This document shows, piece by piece, positions 12,895 through 24,799 of a DNA stretch of 64,000 bases. Within the stretch, counting starts at the first letter, position 1. The number at the start of each line of letters is the position of its first letter. The notes under the pieces are model-generated. The model saw only the letters and a list, made by a program, of their open reading frames with translations. It searched no databases and had not been told where the DNA came from. The translations under genes were made by a program, and so were the position numbers. This DNA comes from Corbicula japonica (lineage: Eukaryota > Mollusca > Bivalvia > Venerida > Cyrenidae), in assembly GCA_038501625.1 (NCBI GenBank), contig JAZAYU010000223.1, positions 186,001-250,000 on the forward strand, written 5' to 3'.

Positions 12895-13245
12895 TTTAAT
12901 TTTTCGGTCAGCTTAAAGATGTGTGGTTTAAAATATCGCAACCAATATAAATTTGGATGTTGTTCAAGCACCTCAAGGATACACTTCCTGTTTTTAAACT
13001 TTGCCGTTGGCTTTGTCTGTGATATGCAGGATTTATATTCTCAGACAAAATTCTATTCTCTTAAGCTCCTGCAATCGTTTTCTTGTTTAGGGCAAACCCA
13101 TTCTTTTATCTGGGGACCATACGCCGCTAATCATGGAATGGTATTAATCTGAATAAACAGCATTAAAGGAACCATGTTCACTTTCATATACATACCATAG
13201 TTTAGGATGTATCAAATTAGTACTGTTTATTGGTGTACATATTGA
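12895..13245 (-). repeat. Interspersed repeat family A, 3' part
   Basis: Reading the minus strand from 13245 down: tacaccaataaacagtac, a gaacatgg(t/a)(t/a)cc block, cgtatggtccccagataaaa, gggtttgcccta, and atataaatcctgcatatcac near 13010-13040. The same order is seen on the plus strand at 36760-37090 and 37620-37915. It lies just upstream (minus sense) of the 12560-12800 part and partly duplicates it, so these are two overlapping partial copies. Confidence 0.65.
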
Positions 13246-13529
13246 GTTTGGGGCGTAGGAAGTTTCCTTTTCATCTATTTGTATAATGCTTTTTTTTCCG
13301 ACAATTAGTTATGAATGATGCAAAAATTGCTTATTTTCATAGAGATAGTTCATTTTTTCCAAAGAAGGAAGTGTTGACAAGCATCTTCGTGATATCGAAA
13401 TACATATATCGAAACATTTGAAAAACCAACCATGTTTAGGTAACGCAACTCACCTACAGCAAATATTTATAGTTTGTGAGAAATATTATGTCAGTCGTCA
13501 ATGTTATGTTATTACTTAAAGAGTTCAAT

Positions 13530-13824
13530 CTTCTTTCGATCATTGAAGTATACAAGCTTGGGCATGGGCTGGACAAGATTTCCATAAATATTCTTTACCG
13601 AGATAACAGTAATACAAGAGGGGAATATTCAAAAGCTATATAAGCCCAGAGCTAGAATAAACATGAGAAAAAATACTTTCAGTCATAGGGTGGTAGATAC
13701 ATGGAATTCTTTATCCACTGATACAATAGAAGCGCAGACTCTCAACTGCTTTAATTTTAGGCTCAATAAAAACTGGAAAGATCAATCAAAATTCATAGCC
13801 CAGTGCTACAACCCCAATTATTAA
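13530..13824 (+). pseudogene. 3' end of a non-LTR retrotransposon (LINE) reverse transcriptase ORF
   Basis: The plus strand encodes a recognisable LINE ORF2 C-terminus: first a segment with EVYKLGHGLD, then after a frame break KPRARINMRK-type residues, then TFSHRVVDTWNSLS and FRLNKNWKD, ending in TAA at 13822-13824. The motif order hGLD...TRG...RRN.F..RVV..WNSLP...LN.FK..LD.HW is the usual C-terminal tail of jockey/CR1-like polymerases. The frame changes near 13640, so this is a 5'-truncated, dead copy. AT-rich sequence follows as a likely 3' UTR. The clade is not certain. Confidence 0.7.
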
Positions 13825-13952
13825 TTATATGAATGATGATATATAAACACTGTGTTCTCATCGTGCATTGCTTTTATTGTTTTATTAATTTTAATGTGTC
13901 TTGTATTTAAATAAGATAATATTATCAATGTGACAGAATGCAATACCAATTT

Positions 13953-14030
13953 TTATGACACATTGGAATATAAATTTTGTATGTATTCCATTTATGACAC
14001 ATTGGAATATAAATTTTGCATATATTCCAT
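13953..14030. repeat. 39-bp tandem duplication
   Basis: Two adjacent 39-bp units containing gacacattggaatataaatt differ at only two positions (tgtatgtattcc against tgcatatattcc). This looks like a recent local duplication. Confidence 0.85.
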
Positions 14031-14039
14031 AAACTAAAC

Positions 14040-15455
14040 CAAAACTCAGTACCAATTAGGGAAAACAAAATAAAAATGGGCCTATGAAGGTAAATGCTTA
14101 GCATCATCTGGTGCTCCGGCTTCGAAACTACATGAACTACATGAATATATTGATGTAATTAGATGGTGATTAAATCCATTCTATTTCGATCATTTGTATG
14201 ATTTCAGATCTTGTTCAAATAGGTAACACGACTGTACACTCAGGGGGCCATATTTCTGACACCAAGAAGTGTGTAGTTTCAATGTATCACATTTTTGAAA
14301 GATCATTAATTCATAATACAAAATGGAGTAATCTTAACAGGAAATAAACTTTACCAATGTTTTAGCTCTAACGAAACTGTAACTAAAACTCTCTTATTTA
14401 TCTTGGGCCGAAATAGAGTTGCACATTAATATTTATCCAGTTAGGGCCTATTTTATTGTAAAGAAAAAACGCAATACCAATACTGCGCTAAATATTTTAA
14501 AAAAAAGGTAACAATTTATGTTGAGACAGTGTGCATTTACAACAATCCCTTACTAAACTGATTTTGATCTGGTTTAATACACACTAATTTCAATATTAGT
14601 TTTTTTATTTGTCACTTAAATTCTGTTAAAAGTGTAATAAAAAGTCTTGTATTTATTCAATATATAACTGGTTATATAATTACTTGTCATCAGTGCTGTC
14701 AAAAATCAAAACAAATATTAAAAATACAATAGCGATTTCATTTTGCCAGCAGTCAACTTCAGACAAACAGTCAACTTCTGTAGGAAACTTGAAAATCCTA
14801 AACATTAAAATCTATGAAACTGTTATTTTGTGAACGGAATTTGGTCTATGGATTTAGCAGGCAGTCAACCAGGTCATCTCCCAAATATAGGAAAAATATA
14901 GGAATATCTTTGCAACAAATAAAGGAGTTTTTGGGTGATTTTGAGGCAAAATATAGGAGTTTGGATTTGAAAATAGTTTAATTTACTAACACCTATACAA
15001 ATGATATTCACCTGTGCATTTACTGTTTCTACAATAATCAATGTCCCAAATGTCTACTGTAAAAATGAAGGAAATAGTTAACTTGAACATCAGCACCATC
15101 AAGCACATCACCAGCATCTGAATAACCATTCAAACAAGGGTGAAATGCAGAGAATGCATAAACAAAGCCGGATTTTTCAGTTTTTGTTTGGCTTCTATGA
15201 TACATATATAGTCTTCTTTATATGCTGTACACAGTAACGACCCATCCCTCATAGTCAAATTGCTTTGTGTTTAAAAATCTGGGTTACAATGTTCAAAAGG
15301 GTTCAGTCAAAATTGACCCCAATGCCATACTTTGGACAAACTCTATTGAGAACCTGTAGGCAATACATAATTATATGCCCTTCACTATCCTAGAAGTTCA
15401 GGAATAACTGATTTTTAACATTATTCCATTTATTTATTTAATCTGCGTGGAACAG
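14040..15455. other. AT-rich intergenic stretch with aatataggaa repeats
   Basis: Near 14865-14960 a short run repeats aaatatagga-like units beside gcagtcaacc. Related units with ggttgacagg lie at 21690-21800, on the far side of the palindrome. No gene is seen. Confidence 0.4.
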
Positions 15456-16065
15456 TACTACTATCAAACATGTTTTAGCTTTCCAAAAAGCTAGTAGGTC
15501 ATTAGCACAACCTTTTAACAAGACGGCAGAAAAGTTTGAATTTAAAAAAAAATGAAATATGCATATCAGGAATGGCAACATCCAGCATACACAGCCTCCC
15601 CACACAGCCAAAAAGTAGAGAGGAAAAGAGAGCATGGTATTACAAAAATCACTTTCAAACTGGACGCCACAAACAAATAACGGAAGTGAGAACCGGAGGG
15701 GTTACCGCCTTGGAACGGTCAGTGGCAAAACAAATTGCCACTGGGGGTTTAAACCAGGTTCTAGGGTGCACCAACCTCACACTTGCCCCAACAGGTTCTC
15801 GTATCACAAAACAAGTACAAATTGTCTTGGTGAAATAACTCCAACCCACCCATCAGCTCAATAATGTTGCATGCAAAAGCATACAAACATATAAACATAA
15901 GAATTTAATAGCATTGCAAAGCCAAAGGTCGGGTACTCAATGATCTTACAGAGACCAGAGCACCTGGAGTAAAATCAGCAAGAACACGATGACAGGGATA
16001 AAAGAAACAAATCGAGCTTCTAGGTTCTTTTTAGAAAATATTTCCCCATAAACTTTCACAAACTC

Positions 16066-16304
16066 TTAAACCCCTGCCACCGTCGTGCAACCAAAGAGGT
16101 AAGCATAATGATCAACTGTAGATGGGTTAATCACCAGGCCTGCAGAGCGCTGTAAAATATCATGTTGGTAACCTTTCTTTTTAAATTTACAGATGTTTTT
16201 TACGAATAACCGGGAGAAATTAACATCGCCTTTTATCTTCTTAAGTTTATAAATTAAATCTCCATAAAAAAAACTGGCTGTGAAATACCTTGTTGCAATA
16301 GTGA
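16066..16304 (-). pseudogene. PLE ORF C-terminal part, frame-shifted
   Basis: Beyond the stop at 16305 the minus strand still encodes FYGDLIYKLKKIKGD, CKFKKKGYQHDILQR and NPSTVDHYAYLFGC, the conserved C-terminal tail of the same protein. It is reached only after an 8-T run near 16270. The corresponding plus-strand copy at 20355-20570 has a 6-T run but a short deletion after GGAGAT. Confidence 0.65.
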
Positions 16305-17256
16305 TTATAAACTGCACCTGTATTTATGAATTAGATCTGGATATCGGCGATAAAACTTGCAAAAGGTTTTCCTTAATTTGTGATACCGATAACCTTGTTT
16401 TAAAAGTTTTTCTGTAATGCAAAGATTACGTTCATTGAAATCATTCACATCGTTGCAAGCTCTTGAAAAGCGAACAAGCTGTGAGATATAAACCCCATAA
16501 GAAGTCGCACGAGGAACATCGCCGTCTAGAAACGGAAAATTTACTATATTAAAATTAAAATCATCTCTTTTATCATAAATTTTAGTAGTGACGTAACCAT
16601 TGTCAATGGATAGATTTAAATCAAGAAAGTTTGCTTGCTTTTCTGAAGTGTTCGCTTTATTAAGCTGTAGTTCTTTAGGATAAATCTTATTAACCAGTGA
16701 TGGAAAATGGTTATTATCTATATTTAATAAATCATCAAGGTACCTTGATGTGTTGTTAAAAGCTGTAATAATATCATCTTGATGTTCGATAGAAAGAGAT
16801 AACATAAAATCTCTTTCATAACAGTATAAAAACAGATCAGCAACAAGGGGTGCACAATTAGTACCCATTGGAATGCATATTACTTGTTTATAAATAGAGG
16901 TACCAAATCTCAAAAAAATATTATCCAATAAAAATGTGAGCGCCTGTATAAGGTCTTGACAGGTCCATGAAGTATAATTATCATAAGAACCATCTGTAAA
17001 GAATGCCCTATGTTCATTACAAGCAATAAATGTTTTATTTTCTCTAGCAAAAGTTTTTTCAATGAGACTGGTTAGCTTGTCTCTTATTAAATTATGAGGG
17101 AGAGAAGTATACAAGGTAGAAAAATCATATGTAGACAAACAGAACGCCTGAAAATTATTTGATTTAAGTTTCTTCAAAACGTCATTTGAATTTTTTATAG
17201 ACCAAAATAAATTTTTGCCAGTAGTTTCAAAAACTTTTTCGCAATACCTAATTACA
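16305..17256 (-). pseudogene. PLE-type reverse transcriptase, copy A
   Basis: The minus-strand frame holds RT motif A (TYDFSTLYTSLPH), motif B (IPMGTNCAPLVADLF), the catalytic YLDD box (SRYLDDLLN) and the downstream FLDLNLS and KIYDKRDDF segments, followed by LLKQGYRYHKLRKTF. This order matches PLE-like RTs, where a FLDL element follows the YxDD box. The frame stays open upstream of the first possible start codon at 17177, to about 17256, then is cut. It ends at TAA (16305-16307), and the coding sense resumes in the same frame beyond, as QQGIS, so the TAA is an internal stop. The T-run near 16268-16275 has two extra bases compared with the copy at 20370 and shifts the frame. The copy is inactive by sequence. 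Confidence 0.75.
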
Positions 17257-19945
17257 ATACCTAATTAAGGCACTTTTATTGGATGCCATACAAAAATGAA
17301 AGTTTATTATAAGTATTTCTTCTTTTGACTGAGATTTATTTAATCTGGTGATAAATCTAACCCTGTTTGCGAACAAGTTAATAATTTACTTGGAAGTAAA
17401 CCAAAATGGAAAAGTTTTTTAAACAATATTTTTGTGTCAGAAAGGGTTAGAAAGCAACGATTACCAAGCTGTAAATATATCAAAAGCTGCAGAATATGTT
17501 AAAAACCAAAGTTTTTCCACAGTCATAGGGTGGGGGAGAAAAACGTGAACAGTCTGTCAGGGACTCACAGGTATGATAAAATTGTTCTTTCTGATCTAGA
17601 ACAATATCGTTAGAATGTTGGTATTAACTTAGTATGTCTCATGACTTCGAATAACAACCTAACGCATTGATTTCAAATTCGCAAAAAGTATGCACTACAG
17701 CCAATGATCGACTATCTTTTTGGAAAGCAAAATTTTGTATTGTCTATTTTTGACAGTTTCATGACCAGATTTGATACCTCTGCAAAAGTATGTGTGTTCG
17801 CATGTTCCAAAGATTATTTTGTTGATTCAAAACTAAATTACAACTAAGTAAAGCGTATTTTCAGTTTCATTACCCGATTTAAGATTTCTGCAAAACTGTG
17901 TGTTCTGGTGTTCCAAAGATAATTTCTACATTCAAAACCTTATAAACCATAGCAACCAGTTGATTAGTGACAAAATACAAGATAACAGTTAAGCAAAATT
18001 ATCAAGAAAGTACCGACGGATGTATCCATATCGAGCTAGCTAAACCATGTATTACATGATGTAAAACAATCCCTTGGATACCCTTGATCCCCGAGTATCA
18101 CAAAATGCTGCACAAGTTCGTAGAATCGTGGTCAGCAAAATAAGTAGCTAATCTCTTTTTATTGTTCTCTAAACATTTTATTTGCTTTGGTTTAATAAAT
18201 TTATAAGCTGTACATCTTTTGTTTATCATACACAGTGTACATTTACTAGACAAAATCCATGTACATGTATATGTTCATTGTTCGTTGTCGGAAATATCTG
18301 TACGAGTAATAAGCCTAGCTGATAAGAAGCTGGAGAGAGGATTTAAGAATAGGTACAGACTGCAAATGTGACGTCCTTCAAAAGCCAATATGAGGCCTCT
18401 ATGTTTTTTATAGATAACGACTGAGTAAGAGTCTATCCATAAATAACGACTGAGTAAGAGTCTAATTGTCGGTCTGGAACGTGATCTTTGCTTTACATCA
18501 CTGTTAACCGGTGTTCAGGTAGAAAGCTCAAATTTGGTCCATTATAATATGTCGGTCATTTGATGACCGACATATTATAATGGACCAAACTTGAGCTTTC
18601 TACCTGAACACCGGTTAACAGCGATGTAAAGCAAAGTTCACGGACCAGACGGAACGGATAATTTAAAAAAGTAGACTCTTACTAAGTCTTTATTTGTGGA
18701 GAGACTCTAACCCAGTCGTTATCTATGAAAACCTAGAGGCCTCTTATTGGCTGATAAACCAAGCCATTTCTGGAGTCTGTACCTATTCTTAAATCCTCTC
18801 TCAAGCTTCTGATCACCTAGGCTTTTTACTTATAAAGATATTTCCGACGAAGAACAATAAACATATACATGAATTTTGTCTAGTAAATGTATACTGTGTG
18901 TGATAAACAAAATATGTACAGCTTATGACTCTATTAGCAACTAGAATGTGTAGAGAGCACTGAACAGAGATTAGCTTATTATTTTGCTTAATTTTCTTAT
19001 CTACGAACTTCTGCAGCATTTTGTGGAACTCGGGTAAAGGGGTATCACGGGGAACGTTGTTCATGTTTAAGCTAGCTCGATATGGATTACATTCTTCGTT
19101 TCTTTGATAAGTTTGCTAAACTGTTATCTTTGCATTTTGCCACTCAACTGGTTATTAAAGTTTTATAAGGTTTTGAATGTAAAAAATATCATTCGAACAA
19201 AAGAACACACATTTTTGCAGGAATCTTTAATCGGGTCATGAAACTGACAATAATAGACAATACAAGTTTTAGCTTTCCGGAGTTTTAATTTGGTTTCGAA
19301 TCTTCAAGATAATCTTTGGAACATGCGGAAACACATATTTTTGCGGAAGTCTCAAATCGAGTCATGAAACTGTCAATAAAAAACAACAAAATTATGCTTT
19401 CCAAAGAGCTAGTCGGTCATGAGCATAACCTTTTAACAAACAATGAGGGCGCTGAAGGCAACTTTGAAATTAACGCGTTTGGTTGTTATTGGAAGTCATA
19501 AGTCATTCTAAGTAAATACCAACATTCTAACGAAATTGTTCTAGATCAGAAAGAGCAATGTTATTATACCAGTGAGTCCCGGTCAGAATATGTGAACATT
19601 TTCTCTCCCACTCTGTGACAGTGAAAAACTTTGTTGTTTTTTTAAACATATTCTGAAGCTTTTGGTATATATTTACAGCTTGATTATCGTTGCTTTCTAA
19701 AACTTTGTGACACAAAATAGTGTTTGATAAACTTTTTCATTTCGGTTTACCTCCAGGTGAATTATTTTGTTTGCAAACTGGGTTAGTTTTATCACCTGCT
19801 TAAATACCTATAAATAAACTTACATTTTTGTATGACATCCAATAAATATAAAATTTCAAGTGGCTTAAAGTTTAAACTTTTGTGCCGTCTTCTTAAAAGG
19901 TTGTGCTAATGACCGACTAGCTTTTTGGAAAGCTAAAACTTGTAT

Positions 19946-20225
19946 AAAGAATATTGCTACAAGTTTCAAGAGAAATGGTAAAAACTTATCAAGTTATAAC
20001 CACAACTGAACTTTCATTCTAACTGCCATTGAATTTCTAAACAAAATCAGCAATTTTCAAAAGCCAAAGCCTGTTTGGGAATAGATGGACATTATACCAT
20101 TTAGGCTCACTGAAGTTTAAACATTAATTTAACTAAATTTATCCATTAAGTGGTTCTATAAACAAAAATAATTTTATGAAACTATCCAAATGTTTAGCAG
20201 ATTATCCTAATTAAAAAAATCTTAA
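19946..20225. other. Spacer between family X and PLE copy B
   Basis: This is AT-rich and has no counterpart in the left arm. No coding potential or repeat is recognised. Confidence 0.4.
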
Positions 20226-21090
20226 GTTTACTCAAACTTTTAAAACAAGGTTATCGGTATCACAAATTAAGGAAAACCTTTTGCAAGTTTTATCGCCGAT
20301 ATCCAGATCTAATTCATAAATACAGGTGCAGTTTATAATCACTATTGCAACAAGGTATTTCACAGCCAGTTTTTTATGGAGATTATAAACTTAAGAAGAT
20401 AAAAGGCGATGTTAATTTCTCCCGGTTATTCGTAAAAAAACATCTGTAAATTTAAAAAGAAAGGTTACCAACATGATATTTTACAGCGCTCTGCAGGCCT
20501 GGTGATTAACCCATCTACAGTTGATCATTATGCTTTCCTCTTTGGTTGCACGACGGTGGCAGGGGTTTAAGAGTTTATGAAAGTTTATGGGGAAATCTTT
20601 TCTAAAAAGAACCTAGAAGCTCGATTCGTTTCTTTTATCCCTGTCATCGTGTTCTTGCTGATTTTACTCCAGGTGCTCTGGTCTCTGTAAGATCATTGAG
20701 TACCCGCCCTTTGGCTTTGCAATGCTATTAAATTCTTATGTTTATATGTTTGTATGCTTTTGCATGCAACATTGTTGAGCTGTTGGGTGGGTTGGAGTTA
20801 TTTCACCAAGACAATTTGTACTTGTTTTGTGATACGAGAACCTGTTGGGGCAAGTGTGAGGTTGGTGCACCCTAGAACCTGGTTTAAACCCCCAGTGGCA
20901 ATTTGTTTTGCCACTGACCGTTCCAAGGCGGTAACCCCTCCGGTTCTCACTTCCGTTATTTTTTTGTGGCGTCCAGTTTGAAACTGATTTTTGTAATACC
21001 ATGCTCTCTTTTCCTCTCTACTTTTTGGCTGTGTGGGGAGGCTGTGTATGCTGGATGTGGCCATTCCTGATATGCATATTTCATTTTTTT
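20226..21090 (+). mobile_element. PLE copy B, 3' end only, inverted relative to copy A
   Basis: The plus strand begins inside the RT C-terminal region (LLKQGYRYHKLRK, about 20240-20290) and runs to the terminus gatatgcatatttcattttt at about 21068-21087. It shares the in-frame TAA of copy A, in identical local context (gcagtttataatcac). It is about 95% identical by eye to copy A over the 3' UTR. It is 5'-truncated and lies outside the right end of family X. The short plus and minus frames at 20742-21064 are not genes. Confidence 0.75.
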
Positions 21091-21225
21091 CAATTTATTG
21101 AACAAATAGTTGTTGCAAATTATCAAACAAAATTGTTTTATTGCTTCCCTTTATTTGACTTTTGCCTTCTGAAAATTATTGTTTTTGTGAAGACACCTTC
21201 TTTTGCATACACTCTTTTCCAATAG

Positions 21226-22285
21226 AGTTTGAAAACCATCTTTTCAAACCCGAAAACTGACCACAAAAGTCAGCTGAAGAATTCTTGTTCACCGTCAAGC
21301 ATGTGTTCCTGGGTCCATTTTGACGTTTTGGACGACCACATACACCGTACCAAATATAAGCCCTCTAGTCCTTGCAGTTGGTTGGTGAATAAAATTGTAT
21401 GATCTTTAACATTTATAAGGTTTGGTTGCAACTGCAACAAAACCTCTGCATGGAAGTGAATTTTTGCTTTTGTTAGGTAAGCCTTAATACAAAGAACGCT
21501 GCTACAAAGTTGTTAGAGAAACAGATAAAAACTTAATTAAATGCCATTTGCCAAGATTTGCCAAGATTTCACCAATCTATAAGTTGAGTGTTGTCCTTGA
21601 ATAATCCCGCTAAATAGAAGAAGCCAAAAGCAGTATCAAAGCAATATTTACTCTCTTCATAAATCGGCAAAAATACTAAAAATATAGTAATATATTTAAA
21701 AATATATGAGAAATATAGGAATATAGGAGATTTATCAAAATATAGGATTCTGATCCAAAATACAGGAGAATTATAGGAATATAGGAATCGGTTGACAGGC
21801 TGATTTAGTCAACCAATGTTAAAGCCCCTTGGGGAGGGGGATATCCCCCCTAAAACGTTGGGATGAAATTTGTGTTTTGTGAACATTCTTTAAATGGTGT
21901 TTCTCGAGAAATCTAATTTATGTTATTTAAACATAAGCAACAAAGGAATTTCATATCGATCAAATCAAAATCAGAATTAAAAAAAAGACAAAGATGAAAA
22001 AATACCATCCGTTTAACTGTAAATCATTTTCAGGCACAAAGAGAAACAGTGACATTTGTTATTAGAACAATACAGTTTGCGCCAAATTAACTGACCAACT
22101 TAATAATAGGAAAGGGTAATTATGGTCTTTTCCATTTGTAATGACGAGTGTTTTGATATGTTTTAATTTAACGGGACTTTTATTGTTCTTGTTTATCCTG
22201 ATAACAGACATATTAAAATGGACCAAACCGGAGACAGATTTTGAATTTAGGTGTTTGACTACTCATTCAAATAAATCCCATCTGC
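21226..22285. other. AT-rich intergenic stretch
   Basis: Contains aatataggaa-type units at 21690-21800 ending in ggttgacagg, related to 14865-14960. At 22200-22235 a short fragment (gacatattaaaatggaccaa) resembles the centre of family X. No gene is seen. Confidence 0.4.
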
Positions 22286-22289
22286 ATTT

Positions 22290-23455
22290 CATTTTCTGTG
22301 CATGAACACGCTCAATAAAACCCAGGTAGCAATATTTTCTTATTTGTCGTGTTCGAAGTATTTCAAAGTTCCATTTTCAGTCATTTCTAAAACGTCCACA
22401 GTAAAGCTTTGTCTATGGCTCTAGGTACCACTGAAATACACCTATATGCTTAATTGTATGACATCTGCACCATTTTGATGCTCAGAGAAAATCAGTTAGT
22501 CAAGAAAATAATTTCTGAACGGAATTAAAAAAACTTTCTAACAAGAGTTTGGGAATGCAAATGCAAGAAAAATCCGAACTTGTTAAGTGGTGTGATAATG
22601 CATGCTGATCAACAATATGTGATGGATAAAAACCCTATATTGACAGCCGCTGTTGGCAAACACATTGCCTCGGACAAAATGGTGACGTGTTAACCCAGCT
22701 TTCGAAACAGAAATTACAGAGGTAATTTACATCGTTCAACCTTTACTAGCATTTGTAATTCAAATATATGTTTAAAATAGTTATAAAGAATAATCTTCAT
22801 TAAATTCTTGCCTCTAACAAGAAATTTCCAAATTTATCTCAAAATTAAACATAATCATGACGTTTTGACACTAAGCATTAGAAACTCAATCGGTCCAATG
22901 TGTATACACCGATCTTACTGACGATTTTGAGACCGGTGATACGAAGATCCTTACCTACGAACACTGTTTGGTAGTACCTCCCAGCAGAGCTCACAGCCCA
23001 ATTCATGGCGTCAATAATAGTCTTGAAAACTCGATTAAGAAGTAATGCCTGCCTGACGGTTGTCTGAATCCTTCAGCCTGTAAAGCTGCACAACCTTCAC
23101 AGAATAAACAGCGTCTTGCTGAAATAAACATGAACAAACATAGAAACAGCTCGTTCAAATACCACCAAGTCAAAATGAATAGCTTTAAGTTACTTTTTGT
23201 TGTCTTTGTTTTCGCTTAAAAACGTCAGTTTGTTCACTGTCAGATAGGTCTACTGATATTTCTACTCACTAATTCAACAACAATGGCATATTGTCGTCAG
23301 TTGTTAATTCTGGTAATCCTTGGCTGAAATAAATCTGTTTACAGAATTACACCATTATTCTTGTTTTCCTTAATTGCTAGTGTTCACAAGGCCACCAGAG
23401 GTAGAATGCTTTAGGTATAAATTATATCTATCGCAGTCAGCTCTGGTCATCGCTT
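22290..23455. repeat. Repeat B, unit 1
   Basis: First of four degenerate units sharing the same landmarks: a reverse family A segment (22300-22420, tttgtcgtgttc), a gcaaatgca block followed by ccgaacttgttaagtg (22556-22590), gatcaacaatatgtgatgg, a caccggtctc-like stretch, the segment cctacgaacactgtttggt (22962-22980), a tcgttcaaataccaccaagtc block (23150), and an end at ccaccagaggtagaatgct (23391). The 41-residue plus-strand tail here (to 23219) differs from the other units. Confidence 0.65.
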
Positions 23456-23725
23456 GTTGTATGCTTAATGCTAAAATTATTCCCCTTATATTTCCGGGTT
23501 ATTTTTCACTTTTTGTGATCACCTAAGGCTGAATGATATACCTGTGTATCACTCGTGTATCTTTTCATTGTCTATGATCTTCAGGTGTCGCCAAAACAGA
23601 ATCGTAGACAATATGCTAGATCAAGTAGTGAAAACTATCATCTCTTATTTATTGTACTAGGTCATTTTCATTGTTATATCTTTAGTCACTTCTGACTGCC
23701 TTACCGATGTAAAGTTTCTTCTTGC

Positions 23726-24780
23726 ATTCCTTACAGGGTTGGCAAAATGCCGGCAAATATGAGTATTGTCCATGCCGGCGGTATTTACCGGTATTTACCG
23801 GCAAATACTGGCAATCACTGGCAAATACTGGTCAATTCAATTTACCAGGCTGGAATTTATACAATATTATCTATTATCAGCATTTATATAGATAATTTCA
23901 AGTTTACCCATTAATTGCCATTATATTTATACTTAAGTTTAACACTTTTATCACTTTATCCATAATAAATAAAAATTTAAGTACTGAACAAGTGGTCATT
24001 TGAATTGACCACCCATGGAATTTATACAATACAATGTATCCCTTAAAGTCAGCATATGGACAAATTCAAATTTCAATTATTAACAATAATGCAGTCAGCA
24101 TTTTAGAGGGTTAATTTTAATTATAAACAAGTAATGTACACAACTTACAATAAATATACATGAATACAAAAACAAATGAGGTTTAGATACAAAGAAGCCT
24201 CTGTCTACCAGTCAGTCTCTTCTTTCCCCCTAAGATACCTGTAACAGAACACCAGTTTGGCAGCTTTCTGCAGTCACACCAATACACAACCACTTACTTG
24301 CACCTAGACAAATTGTATAGGTTATTTATGACACTTTACTGTTGCCTTTGTTGCCCCTGGCTATTACAGCCCCCTGTAATGTTGTTTTAATAGACTAGAC
24401 ATTATGGTCTTGCTTGTGTCAATGGCCAGGTGCACAGGTGGATCAGCATTAATTTCTTACCTGCTGTATTTTTGGTTCTTAGAGTAAAAAAAGACAATTC
24501 TGTAGAATTATTTTTACTTTAAAGTGCTTAGTGATAACCTGATATGAAATTTAATTATAATATATGAGTAATTTAATTATTATTATGATTATACATTAAT
24601 AACAGTCAACTAAGTTAAGATTTCTGCAGTATTTTAAGGCAAAAAAACTCATCTGAGTAGTATTTGCCTGTATTTTCCAGTATTTGCCACTTTGGGAAGT
24701 ATTTTCCAGGGCGGTAAATACCGGTAAATACCACCGGTAAATACTGGGGGTGGTATTTACCGCCCAACCCTGATTCCTTA
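23726..24780. mobile_element. Non-autonomous hAT-type DNA transposon with 8-bp target duplication
   Basis: The element spans 23734-24772 (1039 bp). It begins CAGGGTTGG and ends CCAACCCTG, the terminal form typical of hAT transposons. It is flanked by a perfect 8-bp direct repeat ATTCCTTA (23726-23733 and 24773-24780), the hAT target duplication length. Sub-terminal arrays of ggcaaatac(t/c)gg and ggtatttaccgg stand near both ends. The interior is AT-rich and holds no transposase frame. The perfect TSD suggests limited decay since insertion. Confidence 0.9.
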
Positions 24781-24799
24781 TTACAATCTGGCACGTTTT

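Larger units (their letters stand above)
15548..17262 (-). mobile_element. Penelope-like retroelement (PLE) copy A, 5'-truncated
   Basis: The minus strand carries an RT frame (17256 to 16305), a broken C-terminal part to about 16070, and a 3' UTR down to the conserved terminus cctgatatgcatatttca (rc at 15556-15575). It sits inside the left arm of family X: the flanks gtttgaatttaaa and aaggcacttttattggatg correspond to a continuous stretch in the right arm near 19840-19880. RT type is judged from the fingers/palm motif order; no GIY-YIG endonuclease domain was seen. Confidence 0.7.
15460..19945. mobile_element. Large fold-back (palindromic) element, family X, with a nested PLE
   Basis: The two halves are reverse complements around a 3-nt centre at 18560-18562. 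The innermost 90 bp of each arm are almost identical: gtcggtcat facing atgaccgac, then tttggtccattataatatg and accggtgttcaggtagaaag. Pairing continues to the ends, where an agctttccaaaaagctag / gtcggtcattagcacaac motif lies at 15472-15520 and, inverted, at 19890-19945. The left arm is split by the PLE copy at 15548-17262. Without it the arms are both about 1.38 kb. Each arm holds two tandem units of about 110-120 bp (17690-17940 and 19200-19400). Matching short frames in both arms (19527-19715 minus and its counterpart near 17440-17600 plus) share SDLEQ(F/Y)R and GTH(W/R)Y, so the duplicated unit may once have been coding. No transposase is recognised. Confidence 0.75.

Noticed and set aside
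15438..15864. Several 60-100 codon frames on both strands, repeated at 20742-21064
   Set aside because: They fall in the 3' UTR of the PLE copies and appear wherever that UTR is present; no sign of coding constraint.
1836..19945. Hammerhead ribozyme in the family X end motif, as known from some Penelope-like elements
   Set aside because: The motif has a hairpin (agcttt/aaagct) but lacks the CTGATGA and GAAA core elements in the right arrangement.
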